From the NCBI GenBank assembly GCA_020721005.1, contig DYNP01000005.1, positions 1 through 64,000 on the forward strand: DNA of 64,000 nt, written 5' to 3'. Of this stretch, positions 17,430-26,270 are shown piece by piece. The number at the start of each line of letters is the position of its first letter. Within the stretch, counting starts at the first letter, position 1. The DNA is from Thiomargarita sp. (lineage in GTDB: Bacteria > Pseudomonadota > Gammaproteobacteria > Beggiatoales > Beggiatoaceae). The notes under the pieces were generated by a model. The model was not told where the DNA came from and did no database searches. It saw nothing but the letters and a program-made list of their open reading frames with translations. A program made the position numbers and the translations under genes.

Positions 17430-18209
17430 TTGAATTTTTTTACGAAAATGCTTGACTTCAGTGATAAAGTTGTCATTGTAACCGGAGGACTGGGGTTAAT
17501 TGGGAAGCAACTTGTCTTAGCCTTTAACGAGTTTAATGCGACTGTCATTGTACTGGATTTGCTTTCTGAACGCTTTGAGGAATATTTTTCTTCGTGTGAA
17601 AATATCCATTTTTTTAAAACAGATATTGCCGAACCAAAGGAAATTCAAACATCTGTTGAACGGATCATAAAAGATTTCCGGAAAATAGATGTCTGGATAA
17701 ACGCTGCTTATCCCAGAACAACGGATTGGGGAAAAGCGATTGATGAGGTCTCTTTTGAATCATGGAATGAGAACCTGAAACTGCACTTGGGCAGTTATTT
17801 CTGGAGTTCTAAAACCGTATTGGAAGTGATGAAGGAGCAAAAAACCGGAAATCTGATTAATTTCAGCTCGATTTACGGCGTGGTAGGTCCCAATTTTGAT
17901 GTTTATAAGGGGACAGATATGACCATGCCGGTTGCATATTCTGCTATCAAGGGAGCTATCACGAATCTGACCAGATATTTTGCAACACTTTACGGCTCCC
18001 ATAATGTTAGGGTGAACTGTATTGCTCCAGGGGGAATATACAATCATCAGCCTGAAAAATTTGTTGAAAAGTACAATGAACTGACCCCATTGAAACGAAT
18101 GGGCAGGGATTATGAAATTGCTATGCCGACTCTTTTTTTAGCTTCCGAGGCTGCTTCTTATATAACTGGGCAGACAATAATAGTGGATGGAGGATGGACG
18201 GCTCAATGA
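17430..18209 (+). CDS. ptmA: SDR-family oxidoreductase (PtmA-like)
   Basis: A classical short-chain dehydrogenase of 259 residues. TTG 17430 has GAGGG about 8 bases upstream; ATG 17448 (protein MLDFSDKVVIVTGG) is the alternative. Motifs: TGGLGLIGKQL cofactor site, NFSSIYGVVG with the catalytic Ser, YSAIKGAI (Tyr-x3-Lys), and a C-terminal GQTIIVDGGW. Campylobacter PtmA, which acts in making the GDP-glucosamine precursor of legionaminate, is the closest functional parallel I recognise. The stop overlaps the next start (ATGA). Confidence 0.75.
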   Translation: MNFFTKMLDFSDKVVIVTGGLGLIGKQLVLAFNEFNATVIVLDLLSERFEEYFSSCENIHFFKTDIAEPKEIQTSVERIIKDFRKIDVWINAAYPRTTDWGKAIDEVSFESWNENLKLHLGSYFWSSKTVLEVMKEQKTGNLINFSSIYGVVGPNFDVYKGTDMTMPVAYSAIKGAITNLTRYFATLYGSHNVRVNCIAPGGIYNHQPEKFVEKYNELTPLKRMGRDYEIAMPTLFLASEAASYITGQTIIVDGGWTAQ

Positions 18210-18781
18210 AGAAACATGGTCTATTGAAAACAGCTTTCTGTTTGCATGATGATTCTATCTTTCTTTATCCTTTTACAAAAAAGGAACTTTATTCAGAGTG
18301 TTACCTTCGATGGATGAATGACCCCATAGTTACAAAAACACTGGGACGACTTGATTATCTTATGCCTGTAACTCGAAAGAAACTTATAGCATATTATCAT
18401 AATTTGGATTTTCAATATACCATTTTTTTAGCTATTTATCATTTAGAAAAAGATGGAAATGAGAAGAAATTTATTGGTACTTTAAAAATATTAGACATGG
18501 ATTTTATAGCAAGACGAGCTTCCATTGGGATTATGATTGGAGACAGGGCGAGTTGGGGGAAAAATTTTGCCACAAGGGCAATTGGAATAGCAAGCAATTA
18601 TATATTTGATGTTCTTGGATTCCGTAAAATTACAGCAGGATATATTGCCAATAATGTTGGGATGGAAAAAGCGTTTCTGAAAAATGGGTTTCAGATAGAA
18701 GCTAGATTTAAAGAGCATTTGATTTTTGATGGTAAATTCGTAGATCATGTGTTTGTTTGTAAATTTAGAGATAACTTGTGA
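18206..18781 (+). CDS. GNAT-family N-acetyltransferase
   Basis: A 191-residue protein from ATG 18206, which overlaps the SDR stop as ATGA; an earlier ATG at 18194 sits directly against the ribosome site and is less likely. LRWMNDPIVTKTLG, IGIMIGDRASWGKNFATRAIG (acetyl-CoA loop) and FRKITAGYIANNVGMEKAFLKNGFQ follow the RimJ/RimL or PseH-like pattern. In a glycan cluster it most likely acetylates an amino sugar. Confidence 0.75.
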   Translation: MKKHGLLKTAFCLHDDSIFLYPFTKKELYSECYLRWMNDPIVTKTLGRLDYLMPVTRKKLIAYYHNLDFQYTIFLAIYHLEKDGNEKKFIGTLKILDMDFIARRASIGIMIGDRASWGKNFATRAIGIASNYIFDVLGFRKITAGYIANNVGMEKAFLKNGFQIEARFKEHLIFDGKFVDHVFVCKFRDNL

Positions 18782-18803
18782 AAAGAATGTGTAAGGAGTT
18801 CTA

Positions 18804-19916
18804 ATGAAGAAAATAAGGCATTGTGCAAAATGTTTGATGCTGGAAACAAGACCAAGAATCACCTTTAATGATAAAGGTGTATGTGGTGCGTGTCAGTGGG
18901 CAGAAGAAAAAAAAACCTCCGTTGATTGGGAAGCAAGATGGAAAGAATTGGAATATTATTGTGACAAATATCGCTCAAAATCGGGTAATTTTGATTGTAT
19001 AATTCCGGTGAGTGGTGGAAAAGACAGTTGCTATGTTTCCTATATGATGAAAGAGAAGATGGGAATGCATCCTTTACTTCTTCATGTTTGTCCTCCGCTT
19101 CCATTTACCATTGGAAATGAGAATTTGGAAACGCTAATCCAATATGGATTTGATTGTATTAAAATCCAGCCTAATCCGCAAATTGATAGGATGCTTGCCA
19201 AGGAAACTCTCGTTAATTACGGTCAGCCCCAATTTCCTTGGATGCACTGTGTACAGGTGGCCGCTCTAAAAACAGCAATCAGTTATAATATTCCGCTCAT
19301 CATGTGGGGGGAAGAAGGAGAAACGGAATATGGCGGTACAAAAAAAATAAAAAATACACCAACTTATGATGCTGAATATATTATCGGTGTATATTTGAGC
19401 GGAGTTAATTTCAATCAATATCTTAAAAAATTTTCTGAAAATCAACTGTTTTGGTGGCTATTTCCTACCGGCGAGGAGATTAGAAGAGCTGATTTAGTTT
19501 TCACACATTGGTCATATTTCGAGAATTGGGATCCGTACAGAAACTATTTGGTTTCCAAAGAAAAAATTGGTTTGAAGAGTGAGAAAAAAGCCTGTGTGGG
19601 GACCTACAACAATTTTGCTCAGACAGACACCCCGCTTTATGATTTACACGCCTATTTTATGTTTCTCAAATTCGGTTTCGGGCGTACTTCTCAAGATGCC
19701 TGCATTGACATTCGCCGAGGCGCACTGGCAAGAGAACAGGCAATAGAATTAGTTAGACGCTTCGACGGTAAATATCCCGAACCTTATATTGACACTTATC
19801 TTGATTATTACGGGATGACGCGGGAAGAATTCGAGGCAGTGGTTGATCAATGGGCAAACAAGGATATACTCATCAAGAAAGACGGAAGATGGGTAAAAAA
19901 TTTTGAAATCGGTTAA
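18804..19916 (+). CDS. N-acetyl sugar amidotransferase (WbpG/PseA/PtmG family)
   Basis: A 370-residue enzyme of the PP-loop ATPase superfamily. Two CxxC pairs (Cys7/Cys10, Cys27/Cys30) form a zinc knuckle. The ATP-pyrophosphatase loop is IIPVSGGKDSC (SGGKDS at 70-75), and LIMWGEEGETEYGG is characteristic of the N-acetyl sugar amidotransferases. These convert an N-acetyl group to N-acetamidino using ammonia made by HisH2/HisF2 partners, both of which occur downstream (23013-24414). This predicts an acetamidino sugar in the product. AAGGAG precedes the start. Which sugar is modified cannot be read from sequence. Confidence 0.88.
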   Translation: MKKIRHCAKCLMLETRPRITFNDKGVCGACQWAEEKKTSVDWEARWKELEYYCDKYRSKSGNFDCIIPVSGGKDSCYVSYMMKEKMGMHPLLLHVCPPLPFTIGNENLETLIQYGFDCIKIQPNPQIDRMLAKETLVNYGQPQFPWMHCVQVAALKTAISYNIPLIMWGEEGETEYGGTKKIKNTPTYDAEYIIGVYLSGVNFNQYLKKFSENQLFWWLFPTGEEIRRADLVFTHWSYFENWDPYRNYLVSKEKIGLKSEKKACVGTYNNFAQTDTPLYDLHAYFMFLKFGFGRTSQDACIDIRRGALAREQAIELVRRFDGKYPEPYIDTYLDYYGMTREEFEAVVDQWANKDILIKKDGRWVKNFEIG

Positions 19917-19931
19917 ATTGGAGGTAATAGC

Positions 19932-20846
19932 ATGGCTGAACATCATGAAACAACGCGAAAAATTTATCACGAACAACATAAGCGGCTCTCTGCCGACGAA
20001 TCTGCCAAACGCCGTATTGTTGATATGTATTCCGAAAAATATTTCGGATTGGGCGATAATTGGTTCAGAGGTAAAAAGGTGTTTGATGCGGGCTGCGGAA
20101 ATATCGCCTCATTGATGATCCGAATGGCTCAGTTCGGCGCAGAAAAGGTTTACGGCATGGATGTCGGGGAAGAATGGATACCGCTTGTAAGGGAAGAAAT
20201 GAGAAAATCCGGAATATCGGAAGACAGTTATGTTCTGAGAGCCGGAAATGTTCTTGATATTCCTTTTGCTGATGGAACATTCAATTTTGTTTCCTGTAAC
20301 GGCGTGTTGATTCACCTTCGTGATCTTGAAGAAGTGCGTAAAGGGTTTCGAGAATGCTCTCGTGTTTGTGCTGGGGGGGGGGTACTGTACACTTCCTTTG
20401 GCGTAGCCGGAGGACTTTTTGAAGAAGCTGTTTTTCCGGCTATGAGACGGTATTATTCCGAGAATAAAGAATTCAAACAACTCATTGATAATATCAATCC
20501 TTCAATGATTCATGATTTGTTCTCGAAAATCGAATCCGATATAAAGATTCATACCGGTGAAGATGCTGACTTGTCTTTTCTCAAACCCTTGATAGATGAG
20601 GAGTGGTGTGTTTTTTGGCAAAATGCTCTTCAACCTCCCACAAGATACATGGTTGAATGCTCGCCGGAGTTTGTCGAAAAGCTTTATCGGGAAAACGGAT
20701 ATAAGGAAATTCGGCGGCTGAAAAGATACGTAACACGCTACAATATCCGAAAATTTTTTGCTCCGCTTCATTATGACTTACAACATCCGATTTCCAAGAT
20801 TCTATATGGGAATGGAAGCGTTGAGTATATTGCTAGGAAATATTAA
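19932..20846 (+). CDS. SAM-dependent methyltransferase with in-frame G10 tract (ON state)
   Basis: A 304-residue class I methyltransferase with GGAGG seven bases before its ATG. Motif I is VFDAGCGNIASLMIRMAQFGA, and FNFVSCNGVLIHLRDLEEV follows. The segment CSRVCAGGGVLYTSFG is encoded by a run of ten G (20373-20382). The frame is open through it, so the gene is on as sequenced; a change of one or two G would truncate it near residue 150. The target is unknown; the context suggests methylation of the glycan or of its amino sugar. Confidence 0.82.
   Translation: MAEHHETTRKIYHEQHKRLSADESAKRRIVDMYSEKYFGLGDNWFRGKKVFDAGCGNIASLMIRMAQFGAEKVYGMDVGEEWIPLVREEMRKSGISEDSYVLRAGNVLDIPFADGTFNFVSCNGVLIHLRDLEEVRKGFRECSRVCAGGGVLYTSFGVAGGLFEEAVFPAMRRYYSENKEFKQLIDNINPSMIHDLFSKIESDIKIHTGEDADLSFLKPLIDEEWCVFWQNALQPPTRYMVECSPEFVEKLYRENGYKEIRRLKRYVTRYNIRKFFAPLHYDLQHPISKILYGNGSVEYIARKY
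20373..20382 (+). repeat. Poly-G tract (G10) inside a methyltransferase gene
   Basis: Ten consecutive G within an open reading frame, encoding Gly-Gly-Gly and the first base of Val. It is the longest homopolymer I noticed in the island. Confidence 0.9.
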
Positions 20847-20847
20847 A

Positions 20848-22910
20848 ATGTTTGGCAGTAAACTTAAAATAGCACTCGGTGATTTGAGGCATTCGACTAT
20901 AGGCAGAAATAACTTTTCTATGCCCTTGGCCATCGGCTATATCGGCGCCTATATAAATTCTCAATTCGATTCAGACAACATTGATTTGCGCCTTTATACG
21001 GAACCTGCCGATTTTATGAATTGCATTGAGGAATGGAAACCGAATATTATCGGTTTATCCAACTTTTGTTGGAATAGCGAATTATCAATGTTGATGTGCA
21101 GGAATGCCAAGAAAAAGATTCCCGGCGTGTTGTGTGTGTGCTGGGAGGAGCAGAATTTCCTGCCACAGTCGAGGAAAGACGGACTTATCTCACACAAAGA
21201 CCCGAGATAGATTTGTATGTCTATGGGGAGAGCGAGTTGGCTTTTCTGAATTTGGTGCAGGTATTTATCGAGAAGAATTTTGATATTGACAAAGTCAAAT
21301 CCGATCCCAATAAGGGAACAGCCTCCATTCATCCCAAAACAGGGGAAATCCTTATTGGAGAACATATCCCTCGTCTCAAGGATATGGATATCATACCCTC
21401 TCCATATCTTACCGGTCTTTTTGACACATGGTTCAGACAGGATAATGTTCCTTCGGTTCAATTTGCAAGGGGATGTCCTTTCACATGTGGTTTTTGTCAT
21501 GGAGGACGGACAGATGAAAAATGTATTGGTATGTTTTCTTTTGAGAGAATCAAGGAGGAACTGAATTATATAGCAGAGCGGATAAAGGAAACAAATGGTA
21601 ATAAGATGCTTCAGATATGTGATACGAACTGGGGCATGTACAAAAGAGATGAAGATATTGCAAAACATCTTGCCTGGCTTATTGAAAAATATGATTGGCC
21701 CATGGCTTTTGATGTAAACAGCGGTAAAGAAAATCATGATCGGATCGTTTCCATTGCCAAAACACTCAAAGGCAGGTTTGTCGTTACTATTTCGCCTCAG
21801 TCTCTAAATGACTCTGTTTTAAAAGTAATAAAAAGAAAAAATGTATCAACAAATCGGTATTTTCAGTTAGTAGATCAACTCCAAAGTATCGGACAAAAAC
21901 CTTCTTGTGAACTTATAATCCCTTTGCCGGAAGAAACAAAAGATTCTCATTTTCAAGCATTGAAAACCCTGATAGATAATGGCATTTATACCGGATGCAC
22001 TTACACAACTATGATGCTGAAAGGCACTGCGTTAGCCTCGAAGGAATTTCGTGAAAAATATCGAATGAAGACAAAATACAGACTTATTCCGAGGCAGTTC
22101 GGTGAATACGCATCTGAAAAATGTTATGAAACTGAAGAAGTTTGTATTGAGACAAATACTATGCCGTTTTCAGATTATTTGGATTGCAGAGGCTTTGCCT
22201 TTATTGTGGCAATATTCACCGATATACAGTTCGATGTGATCCAACTTCATTTGAAAGAATTAAATAAAAGTCCTTTCGATTTTATCCGTTATTTGTGGGA
22301 ATCAACTAAATCCGAAAATAATTATCTGACAGAGATTTTCGATGAATTTATGGATGAAGCCAAGAGTGAACTTTTTGATTCAAAAGAACAATTGTATGAA
22401 TATTTTTCCTTTGGTGATCACTATAATGAACTATTCTTCGGAAAGAGAGGAGACAATCTCTTAAGAAAATATAGGGCAAAGGTAATGATAGAGGGGGAAA
22501 CTCGGCTTATAGAGTTGGCATATACAAGTCTCAAAAAAATAGCCGGTAAAAATTTTACAGATCAAGCGTCGAAAAGTTTGGATGCGGCAAAACACTGGGC
22601 TATGGCCACAAGAAACATCAGCAGCCTGTTCAGCAATGACGAATCTATTTTTGAAAAAACGGAAATTTTGAGACTTCCTTATGATGTTTTAGGATGGTAT
22701 AACAACAGAAATAATAAAAACGAGCCACTTACATCTTACAACACGCCTGTGGAATACAAAATGTTCTATGAGAAGAATGTACTGCAAATGCTTGTTGAAG
22801 GTGCCAGATTACATGGTAGTGATAAAGTTTATATGCTCGGCAAGCTTTTGGTCAATTGGAGGACAAGTTTGTTTTGGCGATCTTGCAGTTACAATTCCGA
22901 AGTGAAATAA
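20848..22910 (+). CDS. B12-binding-type radical SAM protein, frameshifted at a (TG)5 tract
   Basis: The N-terminal frame (ATG 20848, stop at 21210) and the larger frame 21096-22910 form one protein of about 686 residues when one TG unit is removed at 21131-21140, giving IPGVLCVLGGAEFP across the junction. Residues about 5-150 resemble a cobalamin-binding domain (SMPLAIGYIGAYI, VLGGAEFP, DLYVYGESEL). A radical SAM domain follows, with FARGCPFTCGFCHGG (C-x3-C-x2-C, binds the 4Fe-4S cluster). Such proteins often methylate unreactive carbons or rearrange substrates. It lies between the methyltransferase and hisH2. As given, it is out of frame; slippage, decay or a sequence error are all possible. 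Confidence 0.7.
21131..21140 (+). repeat. (TG)5 dinucleotide tract at the radical SAM frameshift
   Basis: Five TG units (preceded by GTGT) lie exactly where the two reading frames meet. Losing one unit rejoins them. Confidence 0.75.
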
Positions 22911-22927
22911 AGATGAGGGGCAGTATA

Positions 22928-22977
22928 AGTCCTTCTTAAGGAGGACTGCATGAGGAAAATTTCCCTCTTATAGAGGG
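22928..22977 (+). repeat. Two short hairpins between the radical SAM gene and hisH2
   Basis: A near-palindrome AGTCCTTCTTAAGGAGGACT at 22928-22947 and CCCTCT-TAT-AGAGGG at 22963-22977. They belong to the CCCTCCTT/AAGGAGGG style of repeats common in this window. No T-run follows, so attenuation is possible but unproven. Confidence 0.5.
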
Positions 22978-23012
22978 GTAGCATTTTTCAAACAATAACC
23001 AATCAGATACTT

Positions 23013-23639
23013 ATGATCACCATTGTAGATTATAAAATGGGCAATCTGCGTTCAGTGCGGAATGCTCTTGGATTTTTAGGATATGAATCTCGTGTAAGCG
23101 GAAACCCTGATGAAATTGCGGATAGCAAAATGCTTATTCTTCCCGGCGTGGGCTCGTTCCGGGAAGCGATGAAGAACATTCGTGAGACAGGTTTGGAAGA
23201 GGCTCTGAATGAGGGCGTGCTGAATAAAAAAAGACCGATTCTTGGTATTTGTCTCGGAATGCAACTTCTGGCTTCAGAAGGTACAGAGGACGGCATTACC
23301 AAAGGGCTTAATTGGATTCCCGGAACAGTTCAAAAATTTCGATTCGATGACCCGTGGATACGTTTACCTCATGTTGGTTTCAATGCGGTGCATTTCAAGG
23401 AAACTGGTCGGAATTTATCTGAAGGACTGGGTGAGTCTGTAGATTTCTATTTTGTTCACAGCTATCATTTTGTCTGTGAAGATAAGTATGTTACTGGAGA
23501 AACAGATTATCATCAATTATTTGTTTCGAGCGTAAAGAGAAACAATATTTGTGGAATGCAGTTCCATCCCGAGAAAAGTCAATGCAACGGTCTGAAATTG
23601 TTAAAAAATTTTATAAACACACACTTAAATCATGCTTAA
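23013..23639 (+). CDS. hisH: Glutamine amidotransferase subunit HisH2-type, for sugar amidination
   Basis: A 208-residue class I glutaminase of the HisH type. The catalytic triad is complete: Cys80 in GICLGMQLL, His185 and Glu187 in FHPEKS, with the oxyanion loop LPGVGSF. It releases ammonia from glutamine. The location in a glycan cluster with a WbpG-type enzyme and the absence of any other his genes argue for the HisH2 role, as in Pseudomonas O-antigen synthesis. It overlaps hisF by 8 bases. Confidence 0.88.
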   Translation: MITIVDYKMGNLRSVRNALGFLGYESRVSGNPDEIADSKMLILPGVGSFREAMKNIRETGLEEALNEGVLNKKRPILGICLGMQLLASEGTEDGITKGLNWIPGTVQKFRFDDPWIRLPHVGFNAVHFKETGRNLSEGLGESVDFYFVHSYHFVCEDKYVTGETDYHQLFVSSVKRNNICGMQFHPEKSQCNGLKLLKNFINTHLNHA

Positions 23640-24414
23640 AAAACGGCTTATATTTGCTTTATTGCTAGATGAAGGATATTTTCAACTGAGCAGAAATTTT
23701 ACACTGCAATCTGTGGGTGATTTGGAATGGTTATATGAAAATTATAATTTGAAAGCTATTACCCAGTCTGTTGACGAATTGCTCTTACTGAATGTAGGAA
23801 GAGGAAAAAAAGATACAAAGGAATTTTCGAGGCAGATTATAGAAATCACAAAAAAGTGTTTTATGCCCATTGCTGCGGGCGGTGGATTGCGGACCATAGA
23901 AGATGCTTATCTTATCCTCAATTCAGGAGCTGACAAACTGGTCGTTAATACCTCTCTTTTTACTCAGCAATCGTATATTTCGGAATTGATCAAGATTTTC
24001 GGCAGTCAGTCTATTGTCGCTTCTATTGATTATAAAAGGACAGAAAAAGGTACGGACGTTTTCATAAACAATGGGACCCTGTCTTTGGGGATAAGCATTG
24101 AATATGCAATTTCCGAAATCCAAAAACTTAATGTTGGAGAAATTTATTTGACTTCAATAGAGCAAGATGGAACTGGACAAGGGCTGGATTTAAAGGTCTT
24201 GTCAAAAGCCACTATGGCTACAAACATTCCAATTATTGCTTCTGGTGGTGTGGGTAAATTAGAACATTTTATTGAAGGATTCAATATTCCTTTTATAACC
24301 GCGGTTTCGACGGCAAACATCTTTAATTTTATTGGGGATGGATTAATCACAACAAGGCTTAAACTTAAGCAGGAAAAAATTCCTCTTGCAGAATGGTTAG
24401 ATGAATGTAATTGA
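23632..24414 (+). CDS. hisF: Imidazole glycerol phosphate synthase-like cyclase subunit HisF2-type
   Basis: A 260-residue TIM-barrel HisF homologue: AAGGGLRTIEDAYLILNSGADKLVVNT, YLTSIEQDGTGQGLDLKVL and IIASGGVGKLEHF follow the family pattern, including the SIDYKR and DGTGQG phosphate-site regions. Its start lies inside hisH. In WbpG systems HisF2 is thought to channel ammonia from HisH2 to the amidotransferase. A true histidine-pathway role is less likely since hisA, hisI and hisG are absent. Confidence 0.85.
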   Translation: MLKKRLIFALLLDEGYFQLSRNFTLQSVGDLEWLYENYNLKAITQSVDELLLLNVGRGKKDTKEFSRQIIEITKKCFMPIAAGGGLRTIEDAYLILNSGADKLVVNTSLFTQQSYISELIKIFGSQSIVASIDYKRTEKGTDVFINNGTLSLGISIEYAISEIQKLNVGEIYLTSIEQDGTGQGLDLKVLSKATMATNIPIIASGGVGKLEHFIEGFNIPFITAVSTANIFNFIGDGLITTRLKLKQEKIPLAEWLDECN

Positions 24415-24519
24415 AGTTTATAATTCTAATTATAACGATATTGTCCAGTTAATTGGGAATTTTATGAATTAGATAAATTTGTAATTTGTTTACATGAAGT
24501 TGATAAATGGTAGCTTAAT

Positions 24520-25479
24520 ATGAAAACCGATAAATTGTTTTATCGAATATTTTTGTCTCAACCGGATTTGATTAAAGAATTATTGCCAGAAATCCCTGCC
24601 GATTGTGAATTTAGCTACAGTGCTCCTGTGATTAAAGAGCAGGGATTGGCGTTGGATGGGTTATTAACCCCAATTGGGGATGATTTAAATTTGCCACTGG
24701 TGATTTTAGAAGCTCAAATGCAGCAAGATCAGCAATTTTATGGACGATATTTTGCGGAAATATTTTTATACTTATATCAATATCGTGTCGAAAGACCCTG
24801 GTATGGACTGTTAATTTTGCCAAACCGCAAACAGGATTTGGGGTCTCGAGTGCCTTATGAAGCCTTATTGGGCGAACAAGTAAAGGAATTCTACCTGGAA
24901 GATTTAAAGTCCCTAACAGAGGAAAAATTGACTCCAAATTTGGGTTTATTAAAATTGCTGACAGTGAAGAAATCAGAGGCATTCCAATTGGCAAAATGGA
25001 TTCTCAACAGTGTGGAGAATGAAGCAGAATTGCAACAACGGTTGAATCTGGTAGAGATCATACTGACTAACAAGTTCCCACAATTAACTACCGAGGAGAT
25101 TTTAAAGATGTTAGATTTGAAAACGGCGGACATCACTCAAACTCGCTTTTATCAGGAAATTTGGCAGGAAGCTCAGGAAAAAGGTCTGGAGAAAGGTCTA
25201 GAAAAGGGAATGGAGAAAGGTCTGGAGAAGGGCCTGGAAAAGGGAATGAAAGAAGGTCGTAAGGATGGTCTTCAGGAAGGTCGCAAGGATGAAGCGATCA
25301 ATTTGGTTATGCGATTGATTCGGAAACGACATGGTATTTTGTCAGTTGATCAAGAGGTGCGCATACAACAATTAACAGTTTTACAGTTAGAAGCCTTGGC
25401 TGAAGCGGTGTTGGATTTTGTCAGTAAGAGTGATTTGGAACAGTGGCTAACTCGTTGTGATTTCAAGAGAGATGAATAA
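24520..25479 (+). CDS. DUF2887 PD-(D/E)XK nuclease/transposase-like protein
   Basis: A 319-residue protein. The N-terminal half (LFYRIFLSQPDLIKELLP, YSAPVIKEQGLALDGLLTP, LVILEAQMQQDQQFYGRYFAEIFLYL) matches DUF2887, with the likely nuclease residues Asp46 and Glu64-x-Gln66. Residues about 210-260 form a charged repeat of EKGLEKGMEKG-type units, probably an extended helix. These genes occur in many copies in cyanobacteria and Beggiatoa-like genomes and are thought to be related to recombination-promoting nucleases. Here it sits inside the glycan island, as a likely insertion between hisF and an acetyltransferase. Confidence 0.78.
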   Translation: MKTDKLFYRIFLSQPDLIKELLPEIPADCEFSYSAPVIKEQGLALDGLLTPIGDDLNLPLVILEAQMQQDQQFYGRYFAEIFLYLYQYRVERPWYGLLILPNRKQDLGSRVPYEALLGEQVKEFYLEDLKSLTEEKLTPNLGLLKLLTVKKSEAFQLAKWILNSVENEAELQQRLNLVEIILTNKFPQLTTEEILKMLDLKTADITQTRFYQEIWQEAQEKGLEKGLEKGMEKGLEKGLEKGMKEGRKDGLQEGRKDEAINLVMRLIRKRHGILSVDQEVRIQQLTVLQLEALAEAVLDFVSKSDLEQWLTRCDFKRDE

Positions 25480-25501
25480 ACCCTGATTAGGAGGTTATAT
25501 T

Positions 25502-26191
25502 GTGAATAACCCTTTTGATATGCTTCACCCAACAGTTATGATAAGAAATGCCGGGTTTCGAGGAAGAAACATGATTAATAGGAATACTATTATCAATGGT
25601 TATGGGCAAATGGCCAAAATTGGTTATGGAACAACTGTTGGGGGAGATTGTATCATCACTGGTGATATAGAAATAGGTAACTATTGTCAATTTGGGTGGA
25701 GAATATCAATCAGGTCGGGAGATCATCCTCTTGACAAAGCAACCGTGTTTTCAAATAGTCGGTTACTAAATGGAGTAGTAGGAAGTGGGAGGGAAGGAAA
25801 AATATCAATCGGAAATGATGTGTGGATTGGGGACAGTGCAATAATCCTTAAAGGTGTAAAAATAGGAAATGGAGTTGCCATTGGAGCCGGGGCAGTTGTA
25901 GTAAAGGATGTTCCTGATTATTCAGTGGTAGTTGGTAATCCTTCCAGAATAATAAGAAAGAGATTCGACAGCGAAATTATAGCTTTGTTCAATCAACTTG
26001 GATGGTGGGACTTTACATTTGAGCAAATTGAATCTCTTGTCGAGACGCATGAATTATTCACATTCTCAATCATGGAGGATCGTGAAAGGGCTGTTCAAGT
26101 ATTAACTCGTTGCATTATGCTTAAAAAGCACTTGTTTGCATTGGGCAACCTATTTACCACCCCCCTCATGGTAGTAGAATCTTTTGGTTAA
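25502..26191 (+). CDS. Hexapeptide-repeat acyltransferase
   Basis: A 229-residue protein starting with GTG 25502, seven bases after AGGAGG. Residues about 35-160 form a left-handed beta-helix (VGGDCIITGDIEIGNYCQFG, ISIGNDVWIGDSAIILKGVKIGNGVAIGAGAVVVKDVP), the catalytic histidine candidate lies in RSGDHPLD, and a short helical tail follows. It resembles CatB/WbbJ-type O-acetyltransferases that acetylate sugars. The context predicts O-acetylation of the surface glycan. Confidence 0.82.
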   Translation: MNNPFDMLHPTVMIRNAGFRGRNMINRNTIINGYGQMAKIGYGTTVGGDCIITGDIEIGNYCQFGWRISIRSGDHPLDKATVFSNSRLLNGVVGSGREGKISIGNDVWIGDSAIILKGVKIGNGVAIGAGAVVVKDVPDYSVVVGNPSRIIRKRFDSEIIALFNQLGWWDFTFEQIESLVETHELFTFSIMEDRERAVQVLTRCIMLKKHLFALGNLFTTPLMVVESFG

Positions 26192-26270
26192 TTTCAAAGG
26201 TTTTAAATTCCCCAGTTGGTCTCCTGCAAACCAATGTTAATGTCAATTCACTTGTTCATGGAGAATTGTT

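Noticed and set aside
23013-24414. HisH and HisF read as histidine biosynthesis genes
   Set aside because: No other his genes are present, and they accompany a WbpG-type amidotransferase, which uses HisH2/HisF2 homologues.
24520-25479. Insertion sequence around the DUF2887 gene
   Set aside because: No terminal inverted repeats or target duplications were seen at its edges.
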